Assembly (NCBI RefSeq): GCF_009935865.1 | Contig: NZ_QWEL01000001.1 | Coordinates: 186,001 to 250,000 of the forward strand | Length of the DNA: 64,000 bases | Direction of reading: 5' to 3' | DNA from: Odoribacter sp. Z80 | GTDB lineage: Bacteria; Bacteroidota; Bacteroidia; Bacteroidales; Marinifilaceae | Part shown: positions 47,377 through 57,958 of the stretch, piece after piece | Position numbering within the stretch: the stretch's first letter is position 1 | Layout: the number at the start of each line of letters is the position of its first letter | Position numbers and translations under genes: made by a program | Notes under the pieces: model-generated | What the model saw: the letters and a program-made list of their open reading frames with translations, nothing else | Databases searched by the model: none | Told to the model about the DNA's origin: nothing

Positions 47377-47415
47377 CCCCCTTCGATTCAGTTTGAATAC
47401 TGAAACGAAGGGGGG
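47377..47415 (-). terminator. Intrinsic terminator of the hutI-ftcD unit
   Basis: A 16-bp stem with one mismatch (47377-47392 with 47399-47414) and a 6-base loop, rich in G/C at the base. On the minus strand it is followed by TTATTTTT. It lies 17 bases after the ftcD stop. Confidence 0.85.
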
Positions 47416-47431
47416 ATATTAAATAAGAAAA

Positions 47432-49132
47432 TCAGATTTTTGAGTTGACGATTCCGAGGATTTCGGCTTCCAGTTGGGAAGCTTTTTCTGCAATGGTTTC
47501 GCCCTGGCGGATGATGTCGGCGGCAAAAGCTTTGTCTTCCAGTCCGGCGGCGTTGATTTTCACATTGAGGAAAGCCCCCATCACACCGGCACGGGCTGCC
47601 AGTGCTCCGACGCCGGCATCTGTAACGGAATTGGGGTTACCGGTTTCCGCCATGGCTTTGGCAACGGACATGCATTCGTAACAGAGGCGCATGGTTTTGA
47701 AGGGCACTTCCGTAGCATAGCGGGTGGCTTCCTGTACGGCTTGCTGGCGGGCAGCCTTTTCCGCTTCCGTTTTCTTCGGCAGACCGAAAGCGTCCATAAT
47801 ACGGTTGAAGGCGTTGGTATCTTCGTCAACCAATTTCATCAGCTCCGTCTGGTAGGCTTTGCCTTTTTCCGCCCAGTCGCTGAATTCTTCCCAGCGTTCG
47901 TCCCAGCCGCATTTGTGGGAGGAAAGATTGGCCACCATGCTGCCCAATGCTGCACCGAGTGCACCCATGTAGGCCGAAATGGAGCCACCTCCGGGGGCAG
48001 GAGATTCCGATGCCGTTTCGTTGGCAAATTCGGTGAGCGTCATGTCTACTAATTTCTTTTTACCTTTGTCGGCTTCTTTCTCCAGGATGTATTCAATGAT
48101 CTTTTTGTCCGGTTCAAAGGGATAGAGTTCATCCAGTCCCAATGATTTTACGGCAATCTTGATAAGTTCCTTGTCCGAAACGCCGGTAGAACGCTGCTGC
48201 TTGCGCAGGAAATAGCGTCCGGCGTCCAACATAGCCTGCAAGGGGAGAACTCCTACCAGTTCCGAACCCGTTACCCGGATTCCCCGGTCGGCAGCTTTGC
48301 GGCACACTTCGTCAAAGGCTTCGTGCATGGACGTAACCGAAATGTCTGTCAGGTTCATGGAAATCTGGGCAATGCCGTATTCCTCAATAAACCAGCCTAT
48401 GGCTTTTACCGATTTTAATGTGCCGGGAACCATGATCGGTTTTCCGTTTTCGTCTAATACTTTTTTGCCGGTAATGGGATTGCCTTCCCGTTTCACCCGT
48501 CCCCGTTCGCGTACATCGAAAGCAATGGAATTGGCCCGGCGGGTGGAAGTGGTGTTCAGATTGACATTGTATGCCACTAAGAAATTGCGGGCTCCGACAG
48601 CTGTTGCTCCGGTTTTTGCCGTCCATTCGTTCAGTTCACGGGGACCGAAATCAGGATGCCATTGTTCACTGCCGAGCCGTTCGCCCAAAGCTTCGTATTC
48701 TCCGGCGCGGCAAGTGGCCAGATTTTTGCGTTCGGGTGCGAATGCCGCACTTTCATAGCAATATACGGGGATGCTCAGTTCTTCACCGATACGCCGGGCC
48801 AGTTTCCGGGCATATTCCACCGTTTCTTCCATAGTGATGTTGGAAACCGGTACTAACGGACAGACATCTGTTGCACCGAAACGGGGATGAGCTCCTTTGT
48901 GTTTTGTCATGTCAATCAGTTCGGCTGCTTTTTTCACTGCCCGGAAAGCTGCTTCACAAATGGGCTCCGGTTCACCGACCATCGTCACTACCGTACGGTT
49001 GGTGGCTTTTCCCGGATCTACGTCAATCACACTGATGCCTTCCACGGTTTTCATGGCATTCGTTATCTGGTTGATAATGTGCATGTCATTTCCTTCACTG
49101 AAGTTAGGCACACATTCGATAAGTTTTTTCAT
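47432..49132 (-). CDS. ftcD: Glutamate formimidoyltransferase fused to formimidotetrahydrofolate cyclodeaminase
   Basis: 566 residues, a two-domain fusion like the animal enzyme. Residues 1-330 are the formiminotransferase (ECVPNFSEGNDMHIINQITN, DMTKHKGAHPRFGATDVCPL, and NLNTTSTRRANSIAFDVRER). The cyclodeaminase domain follows (about 345-566), with SPAPGGGSISAYMGALGAA. It moves the formimino group from formiminoglutamate to THF and releases ammonia, giving 5,10-methenyl-THF. It follows hutI by 35 bases. Other Bacteroidota carry the same fusion. Confidence 0.95.
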   Translation of the reverse strand: MKKLIECVPNFSEGNDMHIINQITNAMKTVEGISVIDVDPGKATNRTVVTMVGEPEPICEAAFRAVKKAAELIDMTKHKGAHPRFGATDVCPLVPVSNITMEETVEYARKLARRIGEELSIPVYCYESAAFAPERKNLATCRAGEYEALGERLGSEQWHPDFGPRELNEWTAKTGATAVGARNFLVAYNVNLNTTSTRRANSIAFDVRERGRVKREGNPITGKKVLDENGKPIMVPGTLKSVKAIGWFIEEYGIAQISMNLTDISVTSMHEAFDEVCRKAADRGIRVTGSELVGVLPLQAMLDAGRYFLRKQQRSTGVSDKELIKIAVKSLGLDELYPFEPDKKIIEYILEKEADKGKKKLVDMTLTEFANETASESPAPGGGSISAYMGALGAALGSMVANLSSHKCGWDERWEEFSDWAEKGKAYQTELMKLVDEDTNAFNRIMDAFGLPKKTEAEKAARQQAVQEATRYATEVPFKTMRLCYECMSVAKAMAETGNPNSVTDAGVGALAARAGVMGAFLNVKINAAGLEDKAFAADIIRQGETIAEKASQLEAEILGIVNSKI

Positions 49133-49167
49133 ATACGTTTATTTTGAATCACTTGATATAAAATCGG

Positions 49168-50421
49168 TTAATATTGTTTTCCCCTTAAAAAAGTGGCCTC
49201 TACGATATTTGCCGTGTAAGCATAAGGAATGTATTCGATACCGGGGAGCGGGGAGGTAATGTAAAAATTGGCCAGTTTGCCGACAGCTATGCTACCGGCT
49301 TCCTCCTGCACGCCCATCGCGTAGGCAGAGTTCAGGGTTGTAGCATTAATAACTTCTTCCGGTAACATCTTATAATTTATGCACCCCAAGGACATGACAA
49401 ACTTCATATTGCCGGAAGGTGAGGAGCCGGGATTATAATCCGAAGCCAGAGCAACAGGTAATCCGGCTTCTATCATTTTTCGTACGGGAGAATAGGGCAT
49501 ATTCAGGAAAAAAGCGGCTCCCGGTAATACAGTCGGCATGGTTTCACTTCCCAGCAGGGCACTGATTTCTTCTTCACCGATGTATTCCAGATGATCTACT
49601 GAAATGGCGTTATATTTTACTCCGACCTGCACACCACCAGAATAGTCCAACTCATTGGCATGTATTTTTGCGCGCATACCATATTTCATGCCGGCATTCA
49701 GAATACGGTCGGTATCTTCTACGGTAAAGAAACCCTTGTCACAAAAGACATCAATATAATCGGCCAGTTCTTCTCCCGCAATGGTCGGTATCATTTCATT
49801 GATAATCAGGTCAACATATTCAGTCTGTCTTCCTTTATATTCGGCCGGAACCGCATGTGCCCCCAGAAAGGTCGATTTAATGAGGAGGGGAGTTTCAGCT
49901 TTCAGCCGGCGAATAACTTTCAGCATTTTCAATTCACTTTCGGTATCCAGGCCATATCCGCTTTTTATCTCTACGGCTCCGGTACCGAAACCGGCTATTT
50001 CCTGTATTCTCTCATAAGCCGACTGGAATAACTCTTCTTCCGACGCATGCCGGATTCGTTCGGCCGAATTCAAGATACCTCCGCCTCGCTTGGCTATTTC
50101 TTCATAAGAAAGTCCGCGTATTTTGTCAATATATTCTATTTCCCGGCTTCCGGCATATACCAGATGGGTATGGGAATCACAATAAGAGGGCAGAACGAGT
50201 CTGCCTGAAGCGTCAATTTCTTTGATTGTATCGCCGTTTGCATAAATGGATTCTCTGTTCAGGTCTTCCATTTTACCGAAACCGGCTATTTTTTCATCCT
50301 CTACCAACAGGTAGGCATCCGGGATTATTCCTACCCGCGCCATATCCTTGCCGGCTTTACAAGAACAGGGTGTATCTTCTACCTGGACCAGTTGCTTGAT
50401 GTTTATGACTAATGTTTTCAT
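49168..50421 (-). CDS. hutI: Imidazolonepropionase
   Basis: 417 residues. Metal-dependent amidohydrolase in histidine breakdown. Metal site LPSYCDSHTHLVYAGSREIE, with later ligands in KIHANELDYSGGVQVG and ISVDHLEYIGEEE, and ALASDYNPGSSPSGNMKF near the end. Forms a two-gene unit with ftcD. hutU and hutH are not in the window, so the rest of the pathway is elsewhere. Confidence 0.95.
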   Translation of the reverse strand: MKTLVINIKQLVQVEDTPCSCKAGKDMARVGIIPDAYLLVEDEKIAGFGKMEDLNRESIYANGDTIKEIDASGRLVLPSYCDSHTHLVYAGSREIEYIDKIRGLSYEEIAKRGGGILNSAERIRHASEEELFQSAYERIQEIAGFGTGAVEIKSGYGLDTESELKMLKVIRRLKAETPLLIKSTFLGAHAVPAEYKGRQTEYVDLIINEMIPTIAGEELADYIDVFCDKGFFTVEDTDRILNAGMKYGMRAKIHANELDYSGGVQVGVKYNAISVDHLEYIGEEEISALLGSETMPTVLPGAAFFLNMPYSPVRKMIEAGLPVALASDYNPGSSPSGNMKFVMSLGCINYKMLPEEVINATTLNSAYAMGVQEEAGSIAVGKLANFYITSPLPGIEYIPYAYTANIVEATFLRGKQY

Positions 50422-50540
50422 ACATTCTTTTTAATCTATTACAGGGGAACGAAAATATTAAAAAAAATGAATATAAAAACAGTTTAACCTATATTTAAAA
50501 CGTTTGTTATGGCTTTGTGCTGCTTTTTCCGTATTCTGTA

Positions 50541-51962
50541 TTAACTGAATACTTGCAAACGGTTGGCGTCCAAACGCAGAAAAATAAAAATCAAGATGGT
50601 GAATGCCCAAAGAGAAGAACCTCCATAGCTGAAAAACGGCAAGGGAATACCGATTACGGGAGCCATGCCGATGGTCATTCCGATGTTGATGGTCACATGG
50701 AAAAACAGAATACTGGCTACTCCGTAACCATATATGCGTGAAAAATCGGAACGTTGACGTTCGGCCAGATAGATGATACGCAGGATAAGCGCCATAAGAA
50801 GTCCGATGACGGTGGTTGCTCCCAGAAAACCCCATTCTTCGCCGACTGTACAGAAAATAAAATCGGTGCTTTGTTCCGGCACAAAATTGTATTTGGTCTG
50901 TGTCCCTTGCAAAAAACCTTTACCGGTAAGGCCTCCCGAACCGATTGCAATTTTAGATTGGTTTACATTATATCCTGCTCCATTGAGGTCTGTTTCTATA
51001 CCCAATAGATTATTAATACGGTCCTTCTGGTGGGGTTGCAGTTTATCAAAAGCATAATCTACGCCGACAGTTGCTCCCAGACATAACCAGGAAGCCAGCA
51101 TTACCAACATGATATGGCGCATTTTCCGCTTGTATATAAAATAAACACCAACAATGCAGGTCAGTAAATAGGTATACATCAGTAACCGTTCGTTGCTGAC
51201 AGAGAGGTCAAATAACCATTTCATAAATAACAGAAATACAAAAGTCCCTATTAAAAAAGCAATGATTCTGTATAACTCTTGTTTATTCTGGCGGTAATAG
51301 AGAAAAGCAATCAACGTGCCGGTTATGATGAGTGAGATGACTGTGATCGGAGGGTAGAGTAATGTAAAAATAAAAATGGCCACTGTTATAAAACAAAGCA
51401 ACAACAGAGAACCGTGCAAGCCTTCCCGGTACATGACCAGAATAAAGGAACTGTAAACCAAAGCTGAACCGGTATCATTCTGGAGAATAATCAATCCCAG
51501 AGGGAGCATCAGCAACAGACCGATGAGAGCCAGGCTACTGAAACGCATCATTTTAAAACCGTGCCGGCTCATCACGTTTGCTATGGCGAGGCAGGTGGCA
51601 AACTTCCCGAACTCAGCAGGTTGAATCCGGATTCCACCGATTTCAAACCACGACCGGGCCCCATGGGATTCAACCCCGAATACCAATACTGCTGCCAGGA
51701 GTCCGATGATTAACCCATAGATAACAAAGGAGAAAGCGGTGAAAAACTTACTGTCGGTCAGCATAATGAAAAAAGCCAGCACAGAGGCGGCTCCAATCCA
51801 TAAGAATTGTTTTCCGTACTTTGTGGTCAAGTCGAAAATATTGCTGTGATTATCATCATAAACAGCAGCATAAATATTTAGCCACCCCATGATAACCAGT
51901 ATGGTATATAAAAAAACGGACAGCCAGTCTATGTTTTTCAGCAATTCGGTTTGTCTGTTCAT
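50541..51962 (-). CDS. rodA: Rod-shape determining glycosyltransferase RodA
   Basis: 473 residues, about ten membrane helices. SEDS-family peptidoglycan polymerase working with PBP2 (MrdA). Family marks include GARSWFEIGGIRIQPAEFGK, LILQNDTGSALVYSSFILV, and a late GMAPVIGIPLPFFSYGGSSL, the last region close to the catalytic Asp environment. The gap between mrdA and rodA is 3 bases. It ends the cell-shape cluster; the next 119 bases before hutI hold no clear feature. Confidence 0.94.
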   Translation of the reverse strand: MNRQTELLKNIDWLSVFLYTILVIMGWLNIYAAVYDDNHSNIFDLTTKYGKQFLWIGAASVLAFFIMLTDSKFFTAFSFVIYGLIIGLLAAVLVFGVESHGARSWFEIGGIRIQPAEFGKFATCLAIANVMSRHGFKMMRFSSLALIGLLLMLPLGLIILQNDTGSALVYSSFILVMYREGLHGSLLLLCFITVAIFIFTLLYPPITVISLIITGTLIAFLYYRQNKQELYRIIAFLIGTFVFLLFMKWLFDLSVSNERLLMYTYLLTCIVGVYFIYKRKMRHIMLVMLASWLCLGATVGVDYAFDKLQPHQKDRINNLLGIETDLNGAGYNVNQSKIAIGSGGLTGKGFLQGTQTKYNFVPEQSTDFIFCTVGEEWGFLGATTVIGLLMALILRIIYLAERQRSDFSRIYGYGVASILFFHVTINIGMTIGMAPVIGIPLPFFSYGGSSLWAFTILIFIFLRLDANRLQVFS

Positions 51963-51965
51963 GGT

Positions 51966-53834
51966 TTATTGTTTTTTTTCAGTACTACCTGGGGTATTTG
52001 CGGTTTTTTCCTGGCGGGGCTTCTCAGGAGAAAGCAGATTGGCATTAATCATCCTTTCTTCAATGGCTTTCTTGCGGGGAGATATTTTTCCTTTCAGGTA
52101 TTTTTCCATAATCAACCCTCCGATAGGCACGGCATATTGTGCCCCGAATCCTCCGTTTTCTATGTAAATTCCGATGGCAATGCGGGGATTGTCTTTGGGG
52201 GCAAAGGCCATAAAGATGGAATGGTCTTCCCCATGAGGATTCTGGGCTGTCCCCGTTTTGCCGCAAAATATGACAGAATCTATGGCTGCCCCTCGTGCCG
52301 TTCCCCCTGTGGCGGCCATTGCCATTCCCTCAATAACAATGTCAAAATACTTGCTGTCACAATCAATAGTATGCTTCGTTATCTGATGATCTATTCCTTG
52401 CAAAGGCCGAACGATATGAGGTGTCATGTAATACCCCCGGTTGGCCAAAGCACAGGCCATATTGGTGATTTGTAAGGGAGTAAGTTCCAATTCCCCCTGA
52501 CCGATCGAAAGGGAAGTAATATAGCTCCACCGCCAGTCTTTTGTCCGGAATTTATGATCGTAGAGAGAAGGAGAAGGAACAGAGCCGCTATTTTCATTGG
52601 TGAAATCAGGGCATATTCTGGATCCCAATCCGAAAGAACAGATAAATTCCCGCCAGTCGATATAGGCATCCCTGACATTTTTGTATTTCTGGTCTTCCAG
52701 AATCCGGCGCCATACATTCACAAAGTAAGGATTACAAGATTGTTGGATAGCCTGATAGAGATTTAGTGGAGAAGCATGGTTATGGCATCCCATCGGACTG
52801 CTGCCGATATAAGTCCGGGATTTACCGAAGCATTCAAAACAGGTCTCAGGAGTAACCAAGCCTTTTTTCAGTCCGTAAAGGGCCTGTAAGGTTTTAAAAG
52901 TAGATCCCGGAGGATAACAGCCGGATACTGTCCGGTCGATCAGGGGAGTATTCGGGTCGGAATTCAATTTCCTGAAATTCTTACCGCGTTCCAATCCGAC
53001 CATCAATTGAGGGTCATAGCCCGGACTGGATACTTTCAATAAAATTTCTCCCGTGGAAGGTTCAATGGCTACAATTCCTCCTCTTTTATTTTTCATCAAT
53101 TTATAGGCATACTCCTGCAAATTGATATCCAGGGTAGTGGTGATATTCTGCCCCACGACAGCCGGTTTATCGTATTCCCCGTCTTTGTAGGAACCCTTGA
53201 TCCGGTTGTAATTATCCACTAATAAAATCTTTTCACCTTTCGTTCCTCTCAGTATTTTCTCATAAGTTCTTTCCAAGCCGCTGATTCCTATATAGTCACC
53301 CATTGTATAGGTACTGTCGCGGTCGATCTGTGCCTGACTGACTTCTCCGATATAACCGAATACATCGGCAGAATGGGAGACATTGTATTTCCGGAGTGTA
53401 CGGGTTTGCATGAAAAAACCCGAATATTTGTAGAGTTTCTCCTGTAGAACGGCATATTTGTTGGCCGTAATCTGGGAAATTAAGATGGAAGCTTTGTAAG
53501 GAGAATATCTCCGGCATTTTTTCAGGCTTTTCACTAAAGTTTCTTTTTCTATGCCCAGAATGCGGACTAATTCTGTGGTATCGAAAGGTTTTACCTGACG
53601 GGGAATGACCATCAGGTCGTAGGCCGGCTGGTTTTCCACCAAAAGGTTACCATTACGGTCGAAAACCAGTCCCCGTGCCGGATACTGAGTTGCAATCCGC
53701 TGGGAATTCAACATCGCTTTGACCTGAAACGAATCATCCAGGACCTGCATGTAAAACAAGCGAATGGCATATATACAGTAAATGCATATGATAATCGCCG
53801 ATATAACCGTTTTCCGGTGAGTGTACTTATTCAT
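51966..53834 (-). CDS. mrdA: Penicillin-binding protein 2 (class B transpeptidase)
   Basis: 622 residues. Single N-terminal membrane helix (VISAIIICIYCIYAIRLFYM), a PBP dimerisation domain, then the transpeptidase domain. Active-site motifs: CYPPGSTFKTLQALYG (S-x2-K), QQSCNPYFVNV (SxN) and FCGKTGTAQNPHGEDHSIFM (KTG). Crosslinks side-wall peptidoglycan during elongation. The gap to mreD is 46 bases. Confidence 0.95.
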   Translation of the reverse strand: MNKYTHRKTVISAIIICIYCIYAIRLFYMQVLDDSFQVKAMLNSQRIATQYPARGLVFDRNGNLLVENQPAYDLMVIPRQVKPFDTTELVRILGIEKETLVKSLKKCRRYSPYKASILISQITANKYAVLQEKLYKYSGFFMQTRTLRKYNVSHSADVFGYIGEVSQAQIDRDSTYTMGDYIGISGLERTYEKILRGTKGEKILLVDNYNRIKGSYKDGEYDKPAVVGQNITTTLDINLQEYAYKLMKNKRGGIVAIEPSTGEILLKVSSPGYDPQLMVGLERGKNFRKLNSDPNTPLIDRTVSGCYPPGSTFKTLQALYGLKKGLVTPETCFECFGKSRTYIGSSPMGCHNHASPLNLYQAIQQSCNPYFVNVWRRILEDQKYKNVRDAYIDWREFICSFGLGSRICPDFTNENSGSVPSPSLYDHKFRTKDWRWSYITSLSIGQGELELTPLQITNMACALANRGYYMTPHIVRPLQGIDHQITKHTIDCDSKYFDIVIEGMAMAATGGTARGAAIDSVIFCGKTGTAQNPHGEDHSIFMAFAPKDNPRIAIGIYIENGGFGAQYAVPIGGLIMEKYLKGKISPRKKAIEERMINANLLSPEKPRQEKTANTPGSTEKKQ

Positions 53835-53880
53835 CCCTTAAGATTTAGCACTGCAATTAACGCCGTTTGTTGAAAACCGA

Positions 53881-54387
53881 TTAATTCCGTTTCTTTTTTA
53901 AAGCTATAAAATAATACAGCAGAATAAAGAAAATAGATGCAACGGTACTACAAATAATGCGTAGTAAAGTAATCAGAAAATTTTGAATACTGAAAGCTTC
54001 ACCCAGAATAAGGACGACATTAAATACGGCAGTCGAAATCAGTATGTATTTGAAGAACCATCCAAAGTCACTGATTTTCTGTTTTCCCTGTATGTCATCA
54101 ATCTGTTCGCGGTTGGAAGTCAGCATAAGCAGACGAGGACGGATATAGGCTATCAGGGTGGTCGCTGCTGCATGTATTCCCATTGTGTTATTGGCCAAAT
54201 CGATAAATAATCCCAAAAAGAAACCGAAAAACAAAATGGTCGCATTCCGTAGACGGTAGGGAAGTATATAAATAATCAGAATGTAGATATTTATATACAT
54301 ATAGGAATGCAATTGTACATTGTCCAGAATGGTTAATTGGATCAACAACAAAATCAGAAAGTGTATGACAAATTTTATATTACTCAT
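53881..54387 (-). CDS. mreD: Rod-shape determining protein MreD
   Basis: 168 residues, about five membrane helices, no catalytic motif. Identified by FFLGLFIDLANNTMGIHAAA, which matches the MreD pattern, and by position between mreC and mrdA. It overlaps mreC by 8 bases. It links the MreB filament to the wall-synthesis machinery. Confidence 0.88.
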   Translation of the reverse strand: MSNIKFVIHFLILLLIQLTILDNVQLHSYMYINIYILIIYILPYRLRNATILFFGFFLGLFIDLANNTMGIHAAATTLIAYIRPRLLMLTSNREQIDDIQGKQKISDFGWFFKYILISTAVFNVVLILGEAFSIQNFLITLLRIICSTVASIFFILLYYFIALKKKRN

Positions 54388-55213
54388 TGCTTATTGCTTC
54401 CAATTCCTCTTGTTCTTGTTTGCGGGTGTTCTTAATGACGTAAAGTTCTGATATTCTCTTGAAATCAGTTGCAAGTTTTACCTTTATGGTTAGAAAATTA
54501 GCGGTAACCTTGTCAACTGATTCTACAAAACCTATTAACTCATCTTTCGGGAAGATAGTAGACAAGCCGGAAGTAACGATGGTATCTCCCGGTTCTGCAT
54601 TGACGTGAAAAGGAATGTCATTCAGATAGGAATACCGGTAGTCATCGCCGTCCCATTGTAAAGAACCGTAATAGCCATTTTTCTTTATTTTGCCGGATAC
54701 TCTCAGGTTGGTATTAATCAAAGGCAGAATCCTGGCGTAATGTTTACTAACATTTTGTACGATTCCCACGACACCTTCACCGGAACATACGGCCATCTCC
54801 CTTTGAATGCCATCTGTTGTTCCTTTATTGATTGTAATGTAATTTTTGGTCTTGTTAAAACCGGAGTTAACCATTGCAGCCGTCTTATAAACATAATCGA
54901 CTTCTACTGAATCTTTGATCAACCAGGTTGTATCTATACTTACCACATGATGGTAAGCCTTCAATTTTTCTATCTCATTTTTAAGGGTGGTATTCTCTGC
55001 AACTAATTTGTGGTTGGTAGTCCGTAAATGAAAATAATCGTCCACATCGGTGATGATAGAAGACAGAGTCCCGAAAAATGAAGCAGTATATCCTGAAAAA
55101 ACAGTTCTCTGATAGTTATTGTGCAGAACTATCAGAGAAAAAGAGAGAAATTCCAATAAAATAAAAATGATAGTGAAATGATATTTTAATATCAGTTTTA
55201 TAATTTCTTTCAC
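54380..55213 (-). CDS. mreC: Rod-shape determining protein MreC
   Basis: 277 residues. N-terminal membrane helix (FTIIFILLEFLSFSLIVLHN), a coiled coil (about 65-85, HKLVAENTTLKNEIEKLKAY) and a periplasmic beta-barrel domain (INKGTTDGIQREMAVCSGEG, SGKIKKNGYYGSLQWDG). Scaffold of the elongasome that binds PBP2. It lies 13 bases after mreB. Confidence 0.92.
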   Translation of the reverse strand: MKEIIKLILKYHFTIIFILLEFLSFSLIVLHNNYQRTVFSGYTASFFGTLSSIITDVDDYFHLRTTNHKLVAENTTLKNEIEKLKAYHHVVSIDTTWLIKDSVEVDYVYKTAAMVNSGFNKTKNYITINKGTTDGIQREMAVCSGEGVVGIVQNVSKHYARILPLINTNLRVSGKIKKNGYYGSLQWDGDDYRYSYLNDIPFHVNAEPGDTIVTSGLSTIFPKDELIGFVESVDKVTANFLTIKVKLATDFKRISELYVIKNTRKQEQEELEAISNE

Positions 55214-55226
55214 AACCTTATGTATT

Positions 55227-56249
55227 TTATCTGATCAGGAATGAGAATTTGTCTACATTTTTCAATGCGATTCCGGTTCCCCGGGCTACAGCTCTCAGCG
55301 GATCTTCTGCAATATGGAAAGGAATGTTCAGTTTATCGGTGAGACGTTTGTCCAATCCTCTCAATAAAGCACCACCGCCTGCCAGATAAATACCTTTATT
55401 GACAATATCGGCATATAATTCCGGAGGAGTTTGTTCCAAAGCACCTAAAATAGCAATTTCTATTTTAGATATTGATTTCTCCAGACAGTGGGCTATTTCC
55501 TGATAAGATACAGGTACCTCCACCGGCAGGGAAGTCATTTGATTAGGTCCCTGGACGATAAAATCGGCTGGGGGCTCATCCAATTCAGAAAGAGCGGAAC
55601 CGACGTGTATTTTGATTTGTTCCGCCGTACGTTCACCAATACGGATGTTGTGTTGGTGACGCATGTATTCCTGTATATCATCCGTTAAGTCGTCTCCCGC
55701 AATACGGATAGATTTGTTGCTGACTATACCACCGAGAGAAATTACGGCAATTTCAGTGGTACCACCACCTATGTCAACGATCATATTTCCTTCCGGAGCT
55801 TCTACATCAAGACCGATACCCAAAGCAGCAGCCATAGGTTCATAAATCATATAGACATCACGGCCGCCGGCATGTTCTGAAGAGTCCCTTACGGCACGCA
55901 CTTCCACTTCTGTACTTCCGGAGGGAATGCAGACTACAATCCGAAGGGAAGGGGAGAAAAATTTGCTGTTCACACTTGCCATTTTAATCATTCCCCGCAA
56001 CATTTGTTCTGCTGCGTTAAAGTCGGCAATGACGCCGTCCCGCAAAGGACGTATCGTTTTTATGTTATCGTGTGTTTTCCCTTGCATCTGCCGGGCTTTT
56101 TCTCCGATCGCAATTACTTTCTCCGTCTTCCGGTCGATGGCTACAATAGACGGTTCATTGACCACCATTTTATCATTGCAGATGATAATGGTATTGGCTG
56201 TCCCTAAGTCGACAGCTATATCTTGTGTTAAAAATGAAAATAATCCCAT
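55227..56249 (-). CDS. mreB: Rod-shape determining protein MreB
   Basis: 340 residues. Actin-like ATPase filament directing cell elongation. Phosphate 1 DIAVDLGTANTIIICND, phosphate 2 NMIVDIGGGTTEIAVISLGG, and adenosine motif GIYLAGGGALLRGLDKRLTD are all present. The gap to purH is 25 bases, so the cell-shape genes may be read from the purH promoter. Confidence 0.97.
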   Translation of the reverse strand: MGLFSFLTQDIAVDLGTANTIIICNDKMVVNEPSIVAIDRKTEKVIAIGEKARQMQGKTHDNIKTIRPLRDGVIADFNAAEQMLRGMIKMASVNSKFFSPSLRIVVCIPSGSTEVEVRAVRDSSEHAGGRDVYMIYEPMAAALGIGLDVEAPEGNMIVDIGGGTTEIAVISLGGIVSNKSIRIAGDDLTDDIQEYMRHQHNIRIGERTAEQIKIHVGSALSELDEPPADFIVQGPNQMTSLPVEVPVSYQEIAHCLEKSISKIEIAILGALEQTPPELYADIVNKGIYLAGGGALLRGLDKRLTDKLNIPFHIAEDPLRAVARGTGIALKNVDKFSFLIR

Positions 56250-56274
56250 TTTAATGATTGTTAATATTTAGGAC

Positions 56275-57810
56275 TTAATGTTTAAAATGTCTCATTCCTG
56301 TGAAAATCATGGCTATCCCGTATCGGTTCGCGGCATCTATGGATTCCTGGTCTTTAACCGAACCTCCCGGCTGAATAATAGCCGTGATGCCTGCTTTATG
56401 GGCCGCTTCTACGCAATCGGGAAACGGAAAGAAAGCATCAGAGGCCATCACACTTCCTGCGATGCGTGCTCTGCCTTGACGAATGGCGTTCTCAAGCGCC
56501 CAAATCCGACTCACTTGTCCCGGGCCGACACCCGTAGTACAAAGCTCTTTGGCTATGGCAATGCCATTTGATTTTGTATGCTTTACCACTTTCCAGGCAA
56601 ATATCAAATCCCGCATTTCTGCTTCAGTAGGCTGGCGTTCGGTGACTACCTGCATTTCCTTCTGATTTAACAGTTGGGTGTCTGCTTCCTGGATCAGTAA
56701 ACCTCCTGATACGGTTTTGGCTTTGTTGGCCAAAGTGTTTTTCTGACCGATATTTTCCAGTTGCAATAAACGGATATTCTTTTTTTGAGTAAGTATATCC
56801 AGTGCTTCCCGGGAGAAAGAGGGGGCTATAACGACCTCCAGGAAAATTTTAGCCATTTCTGCAGCAGTTGCCGCATCAACTTCCCGGTTTGCTGCAACGA
56901 TTCCTCCGAATATAGATACCGGATCGGCTTCGTAAGCCCGGCGGTAGGCTTCTGCCAAAGTAGGGGCACTTCCAACTCCGCAGGGATTGGCGTGTTTCGC
57001 GGCAACTATCGTCGGTTCATCAAATTCCTTCAAGGTTTCCAAAGCTCCGTCCGTATCTCCGATATTATTGTAAGATAGTTCTTTTCCATGCAATTGGATA
57101 GCCCCTGTGAGTGAACCTTCCGTCTCTTTTACCGAAGCATAGAAAGCAGCACTCTGGTGCGGATTTTCCCCATACCGCAGGTCTTGTTTCTTTTCATAAG
57201 TCAGAGTCAGGGTTTTCGGATACCGGATATTCAATTTCTCGGAAAAATAACCTGCAATCAAAGCATCGTAATGGGAGGTATGAATGAATACTTTTGCAGC
57301 CAGCATTTCCTTTGTTGCGGCTGAAGTGTCTCCCTGGGCCTTCAATTCCTCAACAACCAGATGGTAATCCTCCGGATCGGTGATTACGGTAACGAATTGG
57401 TAATTTTTGGCTGCAGCCCGTATCATGGTAGGACCGCCGATATCAATGTTTTCTATGATTTCTGCATGAGAAACTCCCGGTTTCAGGATGGTTTGTTTAA
57501 AAGGATAAAGATTGCAAACGACCATGTCAATGGGGTCAATTCCCAATGCCGCCATTTGCTTTTTATGGTTATCATTATCGCGGACAGCTAAAATTCCACC
57601 TTCTACATTGGGGTGTAAGGTTTTTACCCTGCCATCAAAACATTCGGGGAACTTCGTTAAATCTGAGATATCCGTCACCCGGATGCCCTCTTCTTTCAGT
57701 TTTTGGGAAGTTCCTCCGGTTGAAATGATTTCCCAGCCCATAGTATTCAGTGATTTGGCAAAATCCACTATGCCTGTTTTGTCAAAAACACTAATTAATG
57801 CTCTTTTCAT
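56275..57810 (-). CDS. purH: Bifunctional AICAR formyltransferase/IMP cyclohydrolase PurH
   Basis: 511 residues. Last two steps of de novo purine synthesis. The N-terminal cyclohydrolase ([40 protein letters not shown]) and the C-terminal formyltransferase with the Lys-His pair in [20 protein letters not shown] are intact; [20 protein letters not shown] lies near the end. It uses 10-formyl-THF, supplied in part by Fhs. First gene of the run ending with rodA; a -7 element lies about 70 bases upstream. Confidence 0.96.
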   Translation of the reverse strand: MKRALISVFDKTGIVDFAKSLNTMGWEIISTGGTSQKLKEEGIRVTDISDLTKFPECFDGRVKTLHPNVEGGILAVRDNDNHKKQMAALGIDPIDMVVCNLYPFKQTILKPGVSHAEIIENIDIGGPTMIRAAAKNYQFVTVITDPEDYHLVVEELKAQGDTSAATKEMLAAKVFIHTSHYDALIAGYFSEKLNIRYPKTLTLTYEKKQDLRYGENPHQSAAFYASVKETEGSLTGAIQLHGKELSYNNIGDTDGALETLKEFDEPTIVAAKHANPCGVGSAPTLAEAYRRAYEADPVSIFGGIVAANREVDAATAAEMAKIFLEVVIAPSFSREALDILTQKKNIRLLQLENIGQKNTLANKAKTVSGGLLIQEADTQLLNQKEMQVVTERQPTEAEMRDLIFAWKVVKHTKSNGIAIAKELCTTGVGPGQVSRIWALENAIRQGRARIAGSVMASDAFFPFPDCVEAAHKAGITAIIQPGGSVKDQESIDAANRYGIAMIFTGMRHFKH

Positions 57811-57881
57811 CCGGATTATATTTAATTTGTTCCGATTTACTTCGGAAGCTTACTGTTACACACAAAATCTGTATCTCGTTG

Positions 57882-57889
57882 CAAAGGTA
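57882..57889 (-). promoter_or_regulatory. Putative -7 element for purH and possibly the mre cluster
   Basis: TACCTTTG on the minus strand fits TAnnTTTG, 72-79 bases before the purH ATG. No clear -33 box. mreB starts 25 bases after purH with no obvious promoter between. Confidence 0.45.
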
Positions 57890-57958
57890 TAAAAAAAGAG
57901 TATTATTTTTTATAGAAAACAGCAGATACTTTATTTTTTTTGTGATCAAGGCTCTTCG

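Noticed and set aside
48297-48758. 153-residue plus-strand open frame inside ftcD
   Set aside because: Antisense shadow of the formiminotransferase domain.
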